A stretch of DNA of 64,000 nucleotides. Source: Streptomyces natalensis ATCC 27448. GTDB lineage: Bacteria; Actinomycetota; Actinomycetes; Streptomycetales; Streptomycetaceae. Each line of letters starts with the position of its first letter. The stretch's first letter is position 1. The position numbers and the translations under genes are program-made. The DNA is taken from positions 434,001 to 498,000 of the forward strand of contig NZ_JRKI01000061.1 in assembly GCF_000935125.1 (NCBI RefSeq), written 5' to 3'. Below are positions 33,504 to 40,943 of this stretch, piece after piece. The notes beneath the pieces were generated by a model. That model worked only from the letters and a program-made list of their open reading frames with translations, was not told where the DNA came from and did not search any database.

Positions 33504-34334
33504 TTATCCCTTCACTGCGCCGGAGGTGAGACCGCCGACCGCCTTGCGTTGCAGGAACAGGAAGAGGAGCAGAATCGGGACGGCGAAGAGGGAGGCCGCG
33601 GCCATGGTGGCCCCCCAGTCGTCCCCGAACTGGCTCTGGAACTGCGAGAGCCACAGCGGCAGCGTGCCCGCGTCGGGCTCCTTGTTGAGAACCAGGACGA
33701 GCGGGAATTCGTTCCAGGCCGTGATGAAGCCGAAGAGGGAGGTGGCCATCAGCCCGGGGGCGAGGAGCGGGAAGACGACCTTGAGGAAGGCCTGACGGCG
33801 TGTGCAGCCGTCGACCATCGCCGACTCCTCCAGTTCCCTGGGCACCGCGGCAACATAGCCGCGCAGCGTCAGCAGGGTGAAGGGCAGCACCATCAGCATG
33901 TAGAAGAAGGTCAGCGGCAGGAGGCTGTTGAGCATGTCGGCGTCGCGGACGATCAGATAGACCGAGATCACCATGACCTGCCAGGGCGCCATCTGCGCGA
34001 CCATGAAGGTCAGCAGGATGCCCCGGCGGCCCCTGAAGCGCATCCGGGTCAGGGCGAACGCCCCGCACAGCGCGATGGCCAGGGACAGGACGACGGCGAG
34101 GACGGTCACGACGGCCGAGTTCCGGGCCAGGGTCCAGAAGTAGGGCGCGTGCACGGCCGTCGCGAAGTGTGCGAAGGTGCCGTGGAACGGGAACCACACC
34201 GGGTCCTCGCTGATGATGTCCCGGGTCGGCTTGAAGGCCGTGTTGAACATCCAGTACACGGGGAAGACGAAACCGGCGGCCAGGACGAGCGCCGTGGCGT
34301 TGGGCCAGATGCGGCCGGCGAGCGAGCGCTTCAC
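33504..34334 (-). CDS. dasC: ABC transporter permease DasC
   Basis: 276-residue permease with six hydrophobic segments. The EAA loop, which docks the ATPase, is AAVPRELEESAMVDGCTRRQAFLKVVFPLL. Its ATG overlaps the dasB stop (ATGA, 34331-34334). Together with DasA and DasB it should import N,N'-diacetylchitobiose. No ATPase gene is here; in S. coelicolor the shared ATPase MsiK serves the system. Confidence 0.93.
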   Translation of the reverse strand: MKRSLAGRIWPNATALVLAAGFVFPVYWMFNTAFKPTRDIISEDPVWFPFHGTFAHFATAVHAPYFWTLARNSAVVTVLAVVLSLAIALCGAFALTRMRFRGRRGILLTFMVAQMAPWQVMVISVYLIVRDADMLNSLLPLTFFYMLMVLPFTLLTLRGYVAAVPRELEESAMVDGCTRRQAFLKVVFPLLAPGLMATSLFGFITAWNEFPLVLVLNKEPDAGTLPLWLSQFQSQFGDDWGATMAAASLFAVPILLLFLFLQRKAVGGLTSGAVKG

Positions 34335-35332
34335 AGCGCAGCCTCCTCTTGTTCCTCCTGGGCTTCCTGCTTCAGCGTCAGCCGCAGGTAGTAGGCGGTC
34401 ACGGCCAGCAGCACGGCGATGGTCAGCAGCGAGATCGCGGCACCCATACCGAAGTGGAGATTGCCCACGCCCTCGGTGAAGGCGTAGATCGGCAGGGTCT
34501 CGGTGAGCCGGTCCGGGCCGCCCTGGTTGATCGCGAAGATCTGCGGGAACGCCCCGAACACCCAGATGACCTCAAGGAAGGCCGTGGCGAGGAAGAAGGG
34601 CCGCAGAAAGGGGAAGGTGACGCGGGCGAAGACCTGCCAGGTGCCGGCGCCGTCCATCCGGGCCGCCTCGTAGAGCTCCTGGGGGATGGTCGTGGTGGCG
34701 GCGTAGAGGTTGAGCGCCACGAAGGGCAGCGACTGCCAGACGATCAGTACGGTGATGACGAAGAAGGTGGACAGCTGGGTGCCCACCCAGTCGTAGTGCG
34801 CCATGGCGTGCCAGCCGAGCCGGTCCAGCACCCAGTTGACGACGCCGTAGCGGGAGTCGAAGAGCCACTGGAAGACGGTGGTGGCGGCGATCACCGGCAT
34901 CGCCCAGGCCAGCACCAGTGCCAGGGAGAGGGTCAGGCGCATCTTCTTGCCGAGACGGGCCAGCAGCAGTCCGATCAGCGTGCCCAGCACCATGATCAGT
35001 ACCACGTTGACGGCGGTGAAGACGAGGGTGCGCCCGGTCACCCGCCAGAACTGCTCGCTGCCCAGGATCTCCTGGTAGTTGCCGATTCCGCGCCATTCGG
35101 CGAGGTGCTGGATCAGCTCCTTCATATTGAGGTTCTGGAAGGAGAGCAGCAGGTTGCGCACCATCGGCCAGCCGAGGAAGACCACGGTGGCCAGCAGGGC
35201 GGGGAGCAGCAGCAGATACGGCGTGCCGCGCCATCGGCGGGGGCCGTGGCGGCCGGGTGGTGCGCCTGGGGCGCCGGTCCGTCGCACGCGCCGGTCGGTC
35301 GCGGCCTTCGCGCCGTCGAGCTGCACTGCCAT
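34331..35332 (-). CDS. dasB: ABC transporter permease DasB
   Basis: 333-residue inner-membrane permease with a basic cytoplasmic N-terminus and about six helices. The EAA loop is TTIPQELYEAARMDGAGTWQVFARVTFPFL. The start at 35332 (MAVQLDGAKAA) fits family length and lies 90 bp after dasA. It forms the translocation channel with DasC. I read no frameshift. Confidence 0.93.
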   Translation of the reverse strand: MAVQLDGAKAATDRRVRRTGAPGAPPGRHGPRRWRGTPYLLLLPALLATVVFLGWPMVRNLLLSFQNLNMKELIQHLAEWRGIGNYQEILGSEQFWRVTGRTLVFTAVNVVLIMVLGTLIGLLLARLGKKMRLTLSLALVLAWAMPVIAATTVFQWLFDSRYGVVNWVLDRLGWHAMAHYDWVGTQLSTFFVITVLIVWQSLPFVALNLYAATTTIPQELYEAARMDGAGTWQVFARVTFPFLRPFFLATAFLEVIWVFGAFPQIFAINQGGPDRLTETLPIYAFTEGVGNLHFGMGAAISLLTIAVLLAVTAYYLRLTLKQEAQEEQEEAAL

Positions 35333-35422
35333 GGGCCCCTGATCCCCTCGTTCCCCTCGGATGCACCCGTGCCACAGGCGTACGGGACCGGGGACGGCCG
35401 GCCCCGTACACATGGGTGGTCG

Positions 35423-36688
35423 TTATTCCTTGGCGAGCCGGGCGTTGATGTCCGCCTCGACGTCCTTGGCGGCCGCGGCCGGCGACTTTCCACCGAGCAC
35501 TGCCGTCATATAGCTCTTGATCGGATTCGGTACGTTCTCCACCGCGGCCCATTGGGGAATCAGCGGGGTGGTGCCGCCGGACTTGGCCGCGGCGGGTGCG
35601 GCGGCGGCCGCGGCGGGATTCTCCTTTGCGGCCGCGGCCACGGCCGGGGATTTCGGCGTCCAGCCGGATTCCTTGACCATCTGGGCGTCGTTCTGCTTCG
35701 ACAGGGCGATCTTCAGGAATTCCTTGGCGAGTTCCTGGTTCCTGCCCATTCCGGCGACCGCGAAGTTGGAGCCGCCGAGGAAGACGCCCTCGGGCTTGTC
35801 GGCGGTTTCCCCGGGAATGGTGAAGTAGCCGATGTCCTGCTTGATGGACGGGTTGGTCTTGACGGCTTCGGCCGCCTCGTACCCCATGGCGATGATCGCG
35901 CCGGTCTTCCCCTTGGCGAAGACATCGGCCTGCTGCGGGGTGGCCTCGTCCTTGTTCCTGGGCGCGGTGCTGAAGGACCGGTACTGCTTGTAGACGTCCA
36001 TGGCCTTGGCGACCTTGGGGTCACCGAGGTTGGAGACCCATTTACCGCCCTGCTTCCTGACCAGGTCAGCGCCGGTACCGATGGTCAGCCCGTCGAAGAA
36101 GTACCAGTTCTGGCCCGGGAGATAGAGCGGTTCGGCGTCGGTCTTCTTCTTGATGGCGGAAAGGTCCTTGAAGAGTTCGCCGCGTGTCTTCGGGGTGTCC
36201 TTGAGGCCCGCCTGGGCCCAGATCTTCTTGTTGTACATGACGACGCGGTTTCCGGCGTACCACGGAAGCGCGTACTGCTTTCCGTCGACCGTCGCGGCCT
36301 TGTTGAAGGCGTCGTTCCAGTCGGCGCCGATCTGCTTCTTCAGATCGCCGAGGTCGGCCAGGGCGCCCGCCTTGGCGTAGGCGGCGGTCTGGGTGTTGCC
36401 GATTTCGACGACGTCGGGCGGGGTGTCCTCGGACAGTGCGGTGCTCAGCTTCTGCTGAATGCCGTTCCACTGCTGGACCTTGAACTCGACGGTGGCGCCG
36501 GTCTTCTTCTTGAATTGCGCGGAGACCTGTTTGGTCCACTGCGCCGGATTCGATCCGCTCATCACCCAAACGGTCAGCTTTTTCCCCTGGAAGCCGTCCG
36601 CGCCCGCATTGCCGTCGCCTGAGCCACAGGCAGCGACTCCCACCAGCATTCCCGCGACCGCCGTCGCCGCTATGAGCCCACGCTTCAT
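35423..36688 (-). CDS. dasA: Chitobiose-binding lipoprotein DasA
   Basis: 421-residue extracellular solute-binding protein, family 1. A lipoprotein signal ends in a lipobox with Cys21 (LVGVAAC). Mature sequence opens GFQGKKLTVWVMSG and includes EIGNTQTAAYAKAGAL and YALPWYAGNRVVMYNKK. An Ala-rich insert, roughly 330-350, is low complexity. It captures chitobiose at the cell surface. Two DasR-type boxes lie upstream, and it is divergent from dasR. Confidence 0.94.
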   Translation of the reverse strand: MKRGLIAATAVAGMLVGVAACGSGDGNAGADGFQGKKLTVWVMSGSNPAQWTKQVSAQFKKKTGATVEFKVQQWNGIQQKLSTALSEDTPPDVVEIGNTQTAAYAKAGALADLGDLKKQIGADWNDAFNKAATVDGKQYALPWYAGNRVVMYNKKIWAQAGLKDTPKTRGELFKDLSAIKKKTDAEPLYLPGQNWYFFDGLTIGTGADLVRKQGGKWVSNLGDPKVAKAMDVYKQYRSFSTAPRNKDEATPQQADVFAKGKTGAIIAMGYEAAEAVKTNPSIKQDIGYFTIPGETADKPEGVFLGGSNFAVAGMGRNQELAKEFLKIALSKQNDAQMVKESGWTPKSPAVAAAAKENPAAAAAAPAAAKSGGTTPLIPQWAAVENVPNPIKSYMTAVLGGKSPAAAAKDVEADINARLAKE

Positions 36689-36713
36689 CGCGCTCTCCCC
36701 TAAAGGCCGGGTG

Positions 36714-36773
36714 TGGTCTTTAATAGAGTTGTCCGAATGGTTTAGACCAGTGATCGCAGCTTGGCCTAGACCT
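36714..36773. promoter_or_regulatory. DasR-responsive elements between dasA and dasR
   Basis: TGGTTTAGACCA (36738-36749, 11 of 12 to the core) and TGGCCTAGACCT (36762-36773, 10 of 12) lie 50 and 74 bp upstream of dasA. A half-site TGGTCT is at 36714-36719. They can serve both dasA repression and dasR autoregulation. Confidence 0.85.
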
Positions 36774-36942
36774 TTAGGGGTGTCAAGGGTGTATAAGAGT
36801 CGCTGTCAGGTCCGTTACCGGACCGACATCTGGCGGGCCGGGACCTGCGAGGAAGCGCGGGGAAGCACTCGTGCCACCATGTGAGCCGCTACGTACGGAG
36901 GAGCCGGTGACGGCAGCGCGACAGGAGTCGGAGAGGCGGGTC

Positions 36943-37698
36943 ATGGAGACCGAAGGCGGCAGTGCCGACAGCGGCGGCGCGCGCACCGCTCGGGTGCCCA
37001 AGTACTACCGCCTCAAGCGGCACTTGCTGGAGATCACCGAGACGCTGCCGCCCGGCACCCCGGTACCGCCCGAGCGCACCCTCGCCGCGGAATTCGACAC
37101 CTCCCGTACGACGGTCCGTCAGGCCCTCCAGGAGCTCGTCGTCGAAGGCCGGCTGGAGCGCATCCAGGGCAAGGGCACCTTCGTCGCCAAGCCCAAGGTC
37201 TCCCAGGCGCTGCAACTGACCTCCTATACGGAGGACATGCGCGCCCAGGGGCTGGAGCCCACCTCCCAGCTGCTGGACATCGGCTACGTCACGGCCGACG
37301 ACCGGCTCGCCGGGCTGCTGGACATCACCGCCGGCGGCCGGGTGCTGCGCATCGAACGGCTGCGGCTGGCCAGCGGCGAGCCCATGGCCATCGAGATCAC
37401 CCATCTGTCGGCCAAGCGCTTCCCCGCGCTCCGGCGCAACCTCGTCAAATACACCTCGCTCTACACCGCGCTGGCCGAGGTCTATGACGTGCGGCTGGCC
37501 GAGGCCGAGGAGACCATCGAGACCTCGCTGGCCACCCCGCGCGAGGCCGGGCTGCTGGGCACGGATGTCGGGCTGCCGATGCTGATGCTCTCCCGGCACT
37601 CCCTCGACGCCCAGGGGCGGCCGGTGGAGTGGGTGCGCTCGGTCTACCGCGGCGACCGCTACAAGTTCGTCGCCCGGCTGCGGCGCCCCGCCGACTGA
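36943..37698 (+). CDS. dasR: GntR/HutC-family regulator DasR
   Basis: 251-residue master regulator of amino-sugar metabolism. The winged helix reads PPERTLAAEFDTSRTTVRQALQELVVEGRLERIQGKGTF (about 30-85). The UTRA domain follows, with LDITAGGRVLRIERLRLASG and the allosteric-site context. From VPKYYRLK on it closely matches the DasR sequence I know. ATG at 36943 gives near-family length and has GGAGAGG upstream; GTG at 36907 with GGAGGAG is a serious alternative (263 residues). Confidence 0.95.
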   Translation: METEGGSADSGGARTARVPKYYRLKRHLLEITETLPPGTPVPPERTLAAEFDTSRTTVRQALQELVVEGRLERIQGKGTFVAKPKVSQALQLTSYTEDMRAQGLEPTSQLLDIGYVTADDRLAGLLDITAGGRVLRIERLRLASGEPMAIEITHLSAKRFPALRRNLVKYTSLYTALAEVYDVRLAEAEETIETSLATPREAGLLGTDVGLPMLMLSRHSLDAQGRPVEWVRSVYRGDRYKFVARLRRPAD

Positions 37699-37800
37699 CC
37701 GCGGCGGCGGCCGACCGCGGCGGCCGACTGCGGCGCCGGCTCACCACGCTGCGCGGCCGACCGGCCCCCGACCGCCGGGAACGTGCACGTCCGCAACTCA

Positions 37801-37821
37801 CGTATGCCATACCGATATACG
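37801..37821. promoter_or_regulatory. Inverted repeats upstream of the symporter operon
   Basis: CGTAT-N11-ATACG spans the segment, with the inner dyad GTAT-GCC-ATAC at 37802-37812. It is A/T-rich against its surroundings and lies about 80 bp before the DUF3311 start, so it may be an operator of an unlinked regulator. Confidence 0.45.
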
Positions 37822-37902
37822 GAAAGCTGGTGACGCGCGCCACTCCTCTGGCTTAGATTTCCAGCCGGTTGCCCAGGAGATCACGCCACGGACGGAGCCC
37901 CC

Positions 37903-38172
37903 ATGCCAGAGCCGGAGTCGCCAGCCTCCTCCCCGGAGCGCAGACCCCTCGTCACGCCCACCCGGGTGGTGGCCGCGGTGTGTCTGGTCGCTCCGTTCGT
38001 GGCGATGCTGTGGGTGAGCTCGTACGCGAGGATCGAGCCGAGGCTCGCCGGGGTCCCGTTCTTCTACTGGTACCAGATGCTGTGGGTGCCCGTCTCGACG
38101 GCGCTGACGGCGGTCGCGTACATGCTGGTGCGGCGTGAACAGCGCGCCCGCAAGGGGGGTGTGGCCCAGTGA
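37903..38172 (+). CDS. DUF3311 small membrane protein
   Basis: 89 residues with two hydrophobic segments (about 22-44 and 52-77) and a basic C-terminus (RREQRARKGG). It matches DUF3311, a family coded directly before sodium:solute symporters. Its TGA overlaps the GTG of the symporter (GTGA), so they are coupled. It is probably an accessory subunit of the permease. Confidence 0.88.
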   Translation: MPEPESPASSPERRPLVTPTRVVAAVCLVAPFVAMLWVSSYARIEPRLAGVPFFYWYQMLWVPVSTALTAVAYMLVRREQRARKGGVAQ

Positions 38173-39848
38173 GCCGCCTCGCCTCCCCCGCGGCCCTCGC
38201 CGCCGGCGCCCATGGCGGCGTCAACGGCGTCACCCTGGCCGTCTTCGTCTTCTTCTTCCTGGCCGTGACGGTCATGGGCTTTTTGGCCGCGCGCTGGCGC
38301 AAGGCCGAACAGTCCGCCAGCCTCGACGAATGGGGTCTGGGCGGCCGCAGTTTCGGCACCTGGATCACGTGGTTCCTGCTCGGCGGCGACCTCTACACCG
38401 CGTACACCTTCGTCGCGGTCCCGGCGGCCATCTACGCGGCGGGCGCCTCCGGCTTCTTCGCCGTGCCGTACACGATCCTCGTCTACCCGCTGATCTTCAC
38501 CTTCCTGCCCCGCCTCTGGTCGGTCTCGCACAAGCACGGCTACGTCACCACCTCCGACTTCGTGCGCGGCCGCTTCGGCTCCAAGGGCCTGTCGCTGGCC
38601 ATGGCGCTCACCGGCATCCTCGCCACGATGCCGTACATCGCCCTCCAACTGGTCGGCATCCAGGCCGTCCTGGACGTGATGGGCGTCGGCGGCGGTGAGC
38701 ACACCAACTGGTTCGTCAAGGACCTGCCGCTGCTGATCGCGTTCGCGGTGCTGGCGGCCTACACCTACTCCTCGGGGCTGCGGGCGCCCGCCCTGATCGC
38801 CTTCGTCAAGGACGGCCTGATCTATCTGGTCCTGGCCGTCGCGATCATCTACATACCCGTCAAACTCGGCGGTTTCGGCCACATCTTCGACGCGGCGGGC
38901 AAGGCGCTGGCCCAGCCGGGCGCCGTCCCCGGCAAACCGCGCGGCGAGCTGGCCAGCGGCCCCCACAACCAGTGGGCCTATGCCACGCTGGCACTGGGCT
39001 CGGCGCTGGCGCTGTTCATGTACCCGCACTCCATCACCGCCACGCTGTCCTCCCGCAGCCGCAACGTCATCCGCCGCAACACCACCATCCTCCCGCTCTA
39101 CTCCCTGATGCTGGGGTTCCTGGCGCTGCTCGGCTTCATGGCCATCAAGGCCGGTACGGACATCCAGGGCAATCCGCAGCTGGCGGTTCCGCAGCTGTTC
39201 GAGGACATGTTCCCGAGCTGGTTCGCCGGCGTCGCGTTCGCCGCGATCGGTATCGGCGCGCTGGTGCCCGCCGCCATCATGTCCATCGCCGCGGCCAACC
39301 TCTTCACCCGTAACGTCTACAAGGACTTCCTGCGGCCCGAGGCGACCGCCGAACAGGAGCACAAGGTCGCCAAGCTCGTCTCCCTGCTGCTCAAGTTCGG
39401 TGCGCTGGCCTTCGTCCTGACCATGGACAAAACCGTCGCCATCAACTTCCAGCTGCTGGGCGGCATCTGGATCCTCCAGACCATGCCGGCGCTGGTCGGC
39501 GGACTGTTCACCCGGTGGTTCCACCGCTGGGCCCTGCTGCTCGGCTGGGCCGTCGGCATGATCTACGGCACCCTCGCGGCATACGGCGTCGCCAGCCCCA
39601 CCCAGGCCCACTTCGGCGGCTCCAGCGCCGAGATCCCCGGCATCGGCGAGATCGGCTACATCGGCCTCACCGCGTTCGTCCTGAACGTCGCGGTCGCCGT
39701 CGTCTTCACCTTCGCCCTGAAGGCCGCCAAGGCCCCCGAGGGCACCGACGAGACCAGCCCCGCCGACTACACGGCAGACCTCGGCGACGCGGACGCCACC
39801 ACCACCGACCTGCCCCCGGCGACGGCAAAGGCACCGGCCGGGCACTGA
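38169..39848 (+). CDS. Sodium:solute symporter (SSS family), MctP-like
   Basis: 559-residue symporter with about thirteen helices. Conserved patches include the early WGLGGRSFGTWITWFLLGGD, the ion-site region VGGLFTRWFHRW near helix 10, and the SSS patch IGIGALVPAAIMSIAAANLF. With an upstream DUF3311 it resembles MctP-type monocarboxylate permeases. It begins with GTG at 38169. The substrate may be lactate, pyruvate, acetate or an amino acid. A terminator follows. Confidence 0.9.
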   Translation: MSRLASPAALAAGAHGGVNGVTLAVFVFFFLAVTVMGFLAARWRKAEQSASLDEWGLGGRSFGTWITWFLLGGDLYTAYTFVAVPAAIYAAGASGFFAVPYTILVYPLIFTFLPRLWSVSHKHGYVTTSDFVRGRFGSKGLSLAMALTGILATMPYIALQLVGIQAVLDVMGVGGGEHTNWFVKDLPLLIAFAVLAAYTYSSGLRAPALIAFVKDGLIYLVLAVAIIYIPVKLGGFGHIFDAAGKALAQPGAVPGKPRGELASGPHNQWAYATLALGSALALFMYPHSITATLSSRSRNVIRRNTTILPLYSLMLGFLALLGFMAIKAGTDIQGNPQLAVPQLFEDMFPSWFAGVAFAAIGIGALVPAAIMSIAAANLFTRNVYKDFLRPEATAEQEHKVAKLVSLLLKFGALAFVLTMDKTVAINFQLLGGIWILQTMPALVGGLFTRWFHRWALLLGWAVGMIYGTLAAYGVASPTQAHFGGSSAEIPGIGEIGYIGLTAFVLNVAVAVVFTFALKAAKAPEGTDETSPADYTADLGDADATTTDLPPATAKAPAGH

Positions 39849-39864
39849 CGCTCCACCACGGCTG

Positions 39865-39899
39865 AGGGCCGCCGCGTCCTTTGGGGATGCGGCGGCCCT
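39865..39899 (+). terminator. Terminator after the symporter gene
   Basis: AGGGCCGCCGCGTCC and GGATGCGGCGGCCCT form a 15-bp stem (one G-U pair) with a five-base loop, ending CCTT. It lies just past the symporter stop. Confidence 0.8.
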
Positions 39900-39923
39900 T
39901 CGCCGTGGCCCGGAGGCGTTACC

Positions 39924-40511
39924 TCAGTTCACCCAGTCCTTGAGCGGCTCGGTTTCGAGGGTGATGTCCACGGGGTCCGGGAGGTGGAGCGTCTTGCCGA
40001 ACGGAACGGTGTGGACGTTCTCATAGCAGGCGCCGTCGGGCTCACTGAAGACGGACACCTGACCCTTTTCACGGTCGATCAGCAAGTAGAGCGGGATGCC
40101 GGATTCCGCATACGCACGGGGCTTCTCCACCCGGTCACGCTGGTCGGTGTCCGAGTCGTGAGAGGTCACCTCGACGGCCATCAACACCGGGTCCGGGTCT
40201 ACCCATTCGCCCTGGCCTCCGATGGCGCCGCTGGGGACAAGCGCACCATCCGGGCGGGCGCGGCCGCGCCGATAGGTCTGCACCTTGATTCCTTGGTCCG
40301 GATAGAGCCACAGCTCGGGGCGCGACTGGATGCAGATACGCGTCAGCCACTCGATGATCAGCCCGTGGTCCCCGTCCGGCATCGCCTTGCTCCTGACCTT
40401 CCCGTCGATAAGCTCCAGCCGCGCGCCTTCTTCCAAGCGGCTGAGTATCCGGGCGGCCTCTTCGAAGTGCTCGGTGTCCATGATGTGTGGCCGGTCAGCG
40501 AGCGCGGTCAT
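39924..40511 (-). CDS. Uma2-family (DUF820) putative nuclease
   Basis: 195-residue restriction-endonuclease-like protein. PD-(D/E)xK parts are RARPDGALVPSG, MAVEVTSHDSD and YAESGIPLYLLIDREKG, in the Uma2 order. LELIDGKV near residue 33 is also typical. The ATG at 40511 follows GAAGG. Many actinobacteria carry several isolated copies, and no partner gene is visible. Biological role is unproven. Confidence 0.88.
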   Translation of the reverse strand: MTALADRPHIMDTEHFEEAARILSRLEEGARLELIDGKVRSKAMPDGDHGLIIEWLTRICIQSRPELWLYPDQGIKVQTYRRGRARPDGALVPSGAIGGQGEWVDPDPVLMAVEVTSHDSDTDQRDRVEKPRAYAESGIPLYLLIDREKGQVSVFSEPDGACYENVHTVPFGKTLHLPDPVDITLETEPLKDWVN

Positions 40512-40608
40512 GAGACCTTCCCCTTCTTCCACGGGAGGAGCGGAAACGTAGAACCGACGATAGCCCAGGCCACTGACAGGCACCGCTTGATCACCGAGGA
40601 CACACTAG

Positions 40609-40642
40609 ATGTGGGGGTGCACGCGAGGAGCCACCCCCACAT
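40609..40642. promoter_or_regulatory. Perfect 11-bp inverted repeat before the nrdAB riboswitch
   Basis: ATGTGGGGGTG and CACCCCCACAT flank 12 bases. The right arm runs into TATGCT (40644-40649), a fair -10 hexamer, so the dyad would overlap the promoter spacer. ACACTAGATGTGGGGG at 40602-40617 partly resembles an NrdR box. It could be an operator of NrdR or another regulator, or a hairpin if transcribed. Confidence 0.65.
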
Positions 40643-40654
40643 GTATGCTCGTGC

Positions 40655-40775
40655 TCGCTGTCGCCGCAGGGGAATCCGGTGCGAATCCGGAACTGTCCCG
40701 CAACGGTGTACGAGTGCGCCCGATGCCCCCTACGGCCATCCCGCGCCCTGAAGTCCGAGGACCTGCCGACAGTAC
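40655..40775 (+). ncRNA. Cobalamin (B12) riboswitch aptamer
   Basis: The core GGGGAATCCGGTGCGAAT, then CCGGAACTGTCCCGCAACGGTG is the hallmark of B12 aptamers. GAAGTCCGAGGACCTGCCGACAG at about 40749-40771 is the B12-box region. The 170 bases from aptamer to the nrdA start make the expression platform. With B12 present, class Ia nrdAB expression is switched off, leaving the B12-dependent class II enzyme. Aptamer ends are approximate. Confidence 0.93.
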
Positions 40776-40943
40776 GTCCGTGCCGCCATGGGTGCGGACG
40801 TCGACACGTCCGGGCCCCGAGGGCTGGGCCGGTGGACGCCGCGCGGTATGCCCGCGCACCCCTGAGCGTCATGGGGTGCCGTATGCCCGCGTGCGCCCGT
40901 CGCGCCTCCCTCCAGGCCCCCGCCGAGTGAGGGAGAGCATCAC

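Noticed and set aside
32034..34391. 785-codon Gly-rich open frame opposite dasC/dasD
   Set aside because: Composition is low-complexity antisense of GH3 and permease genes that have clear motifs; no plausible start or domain.
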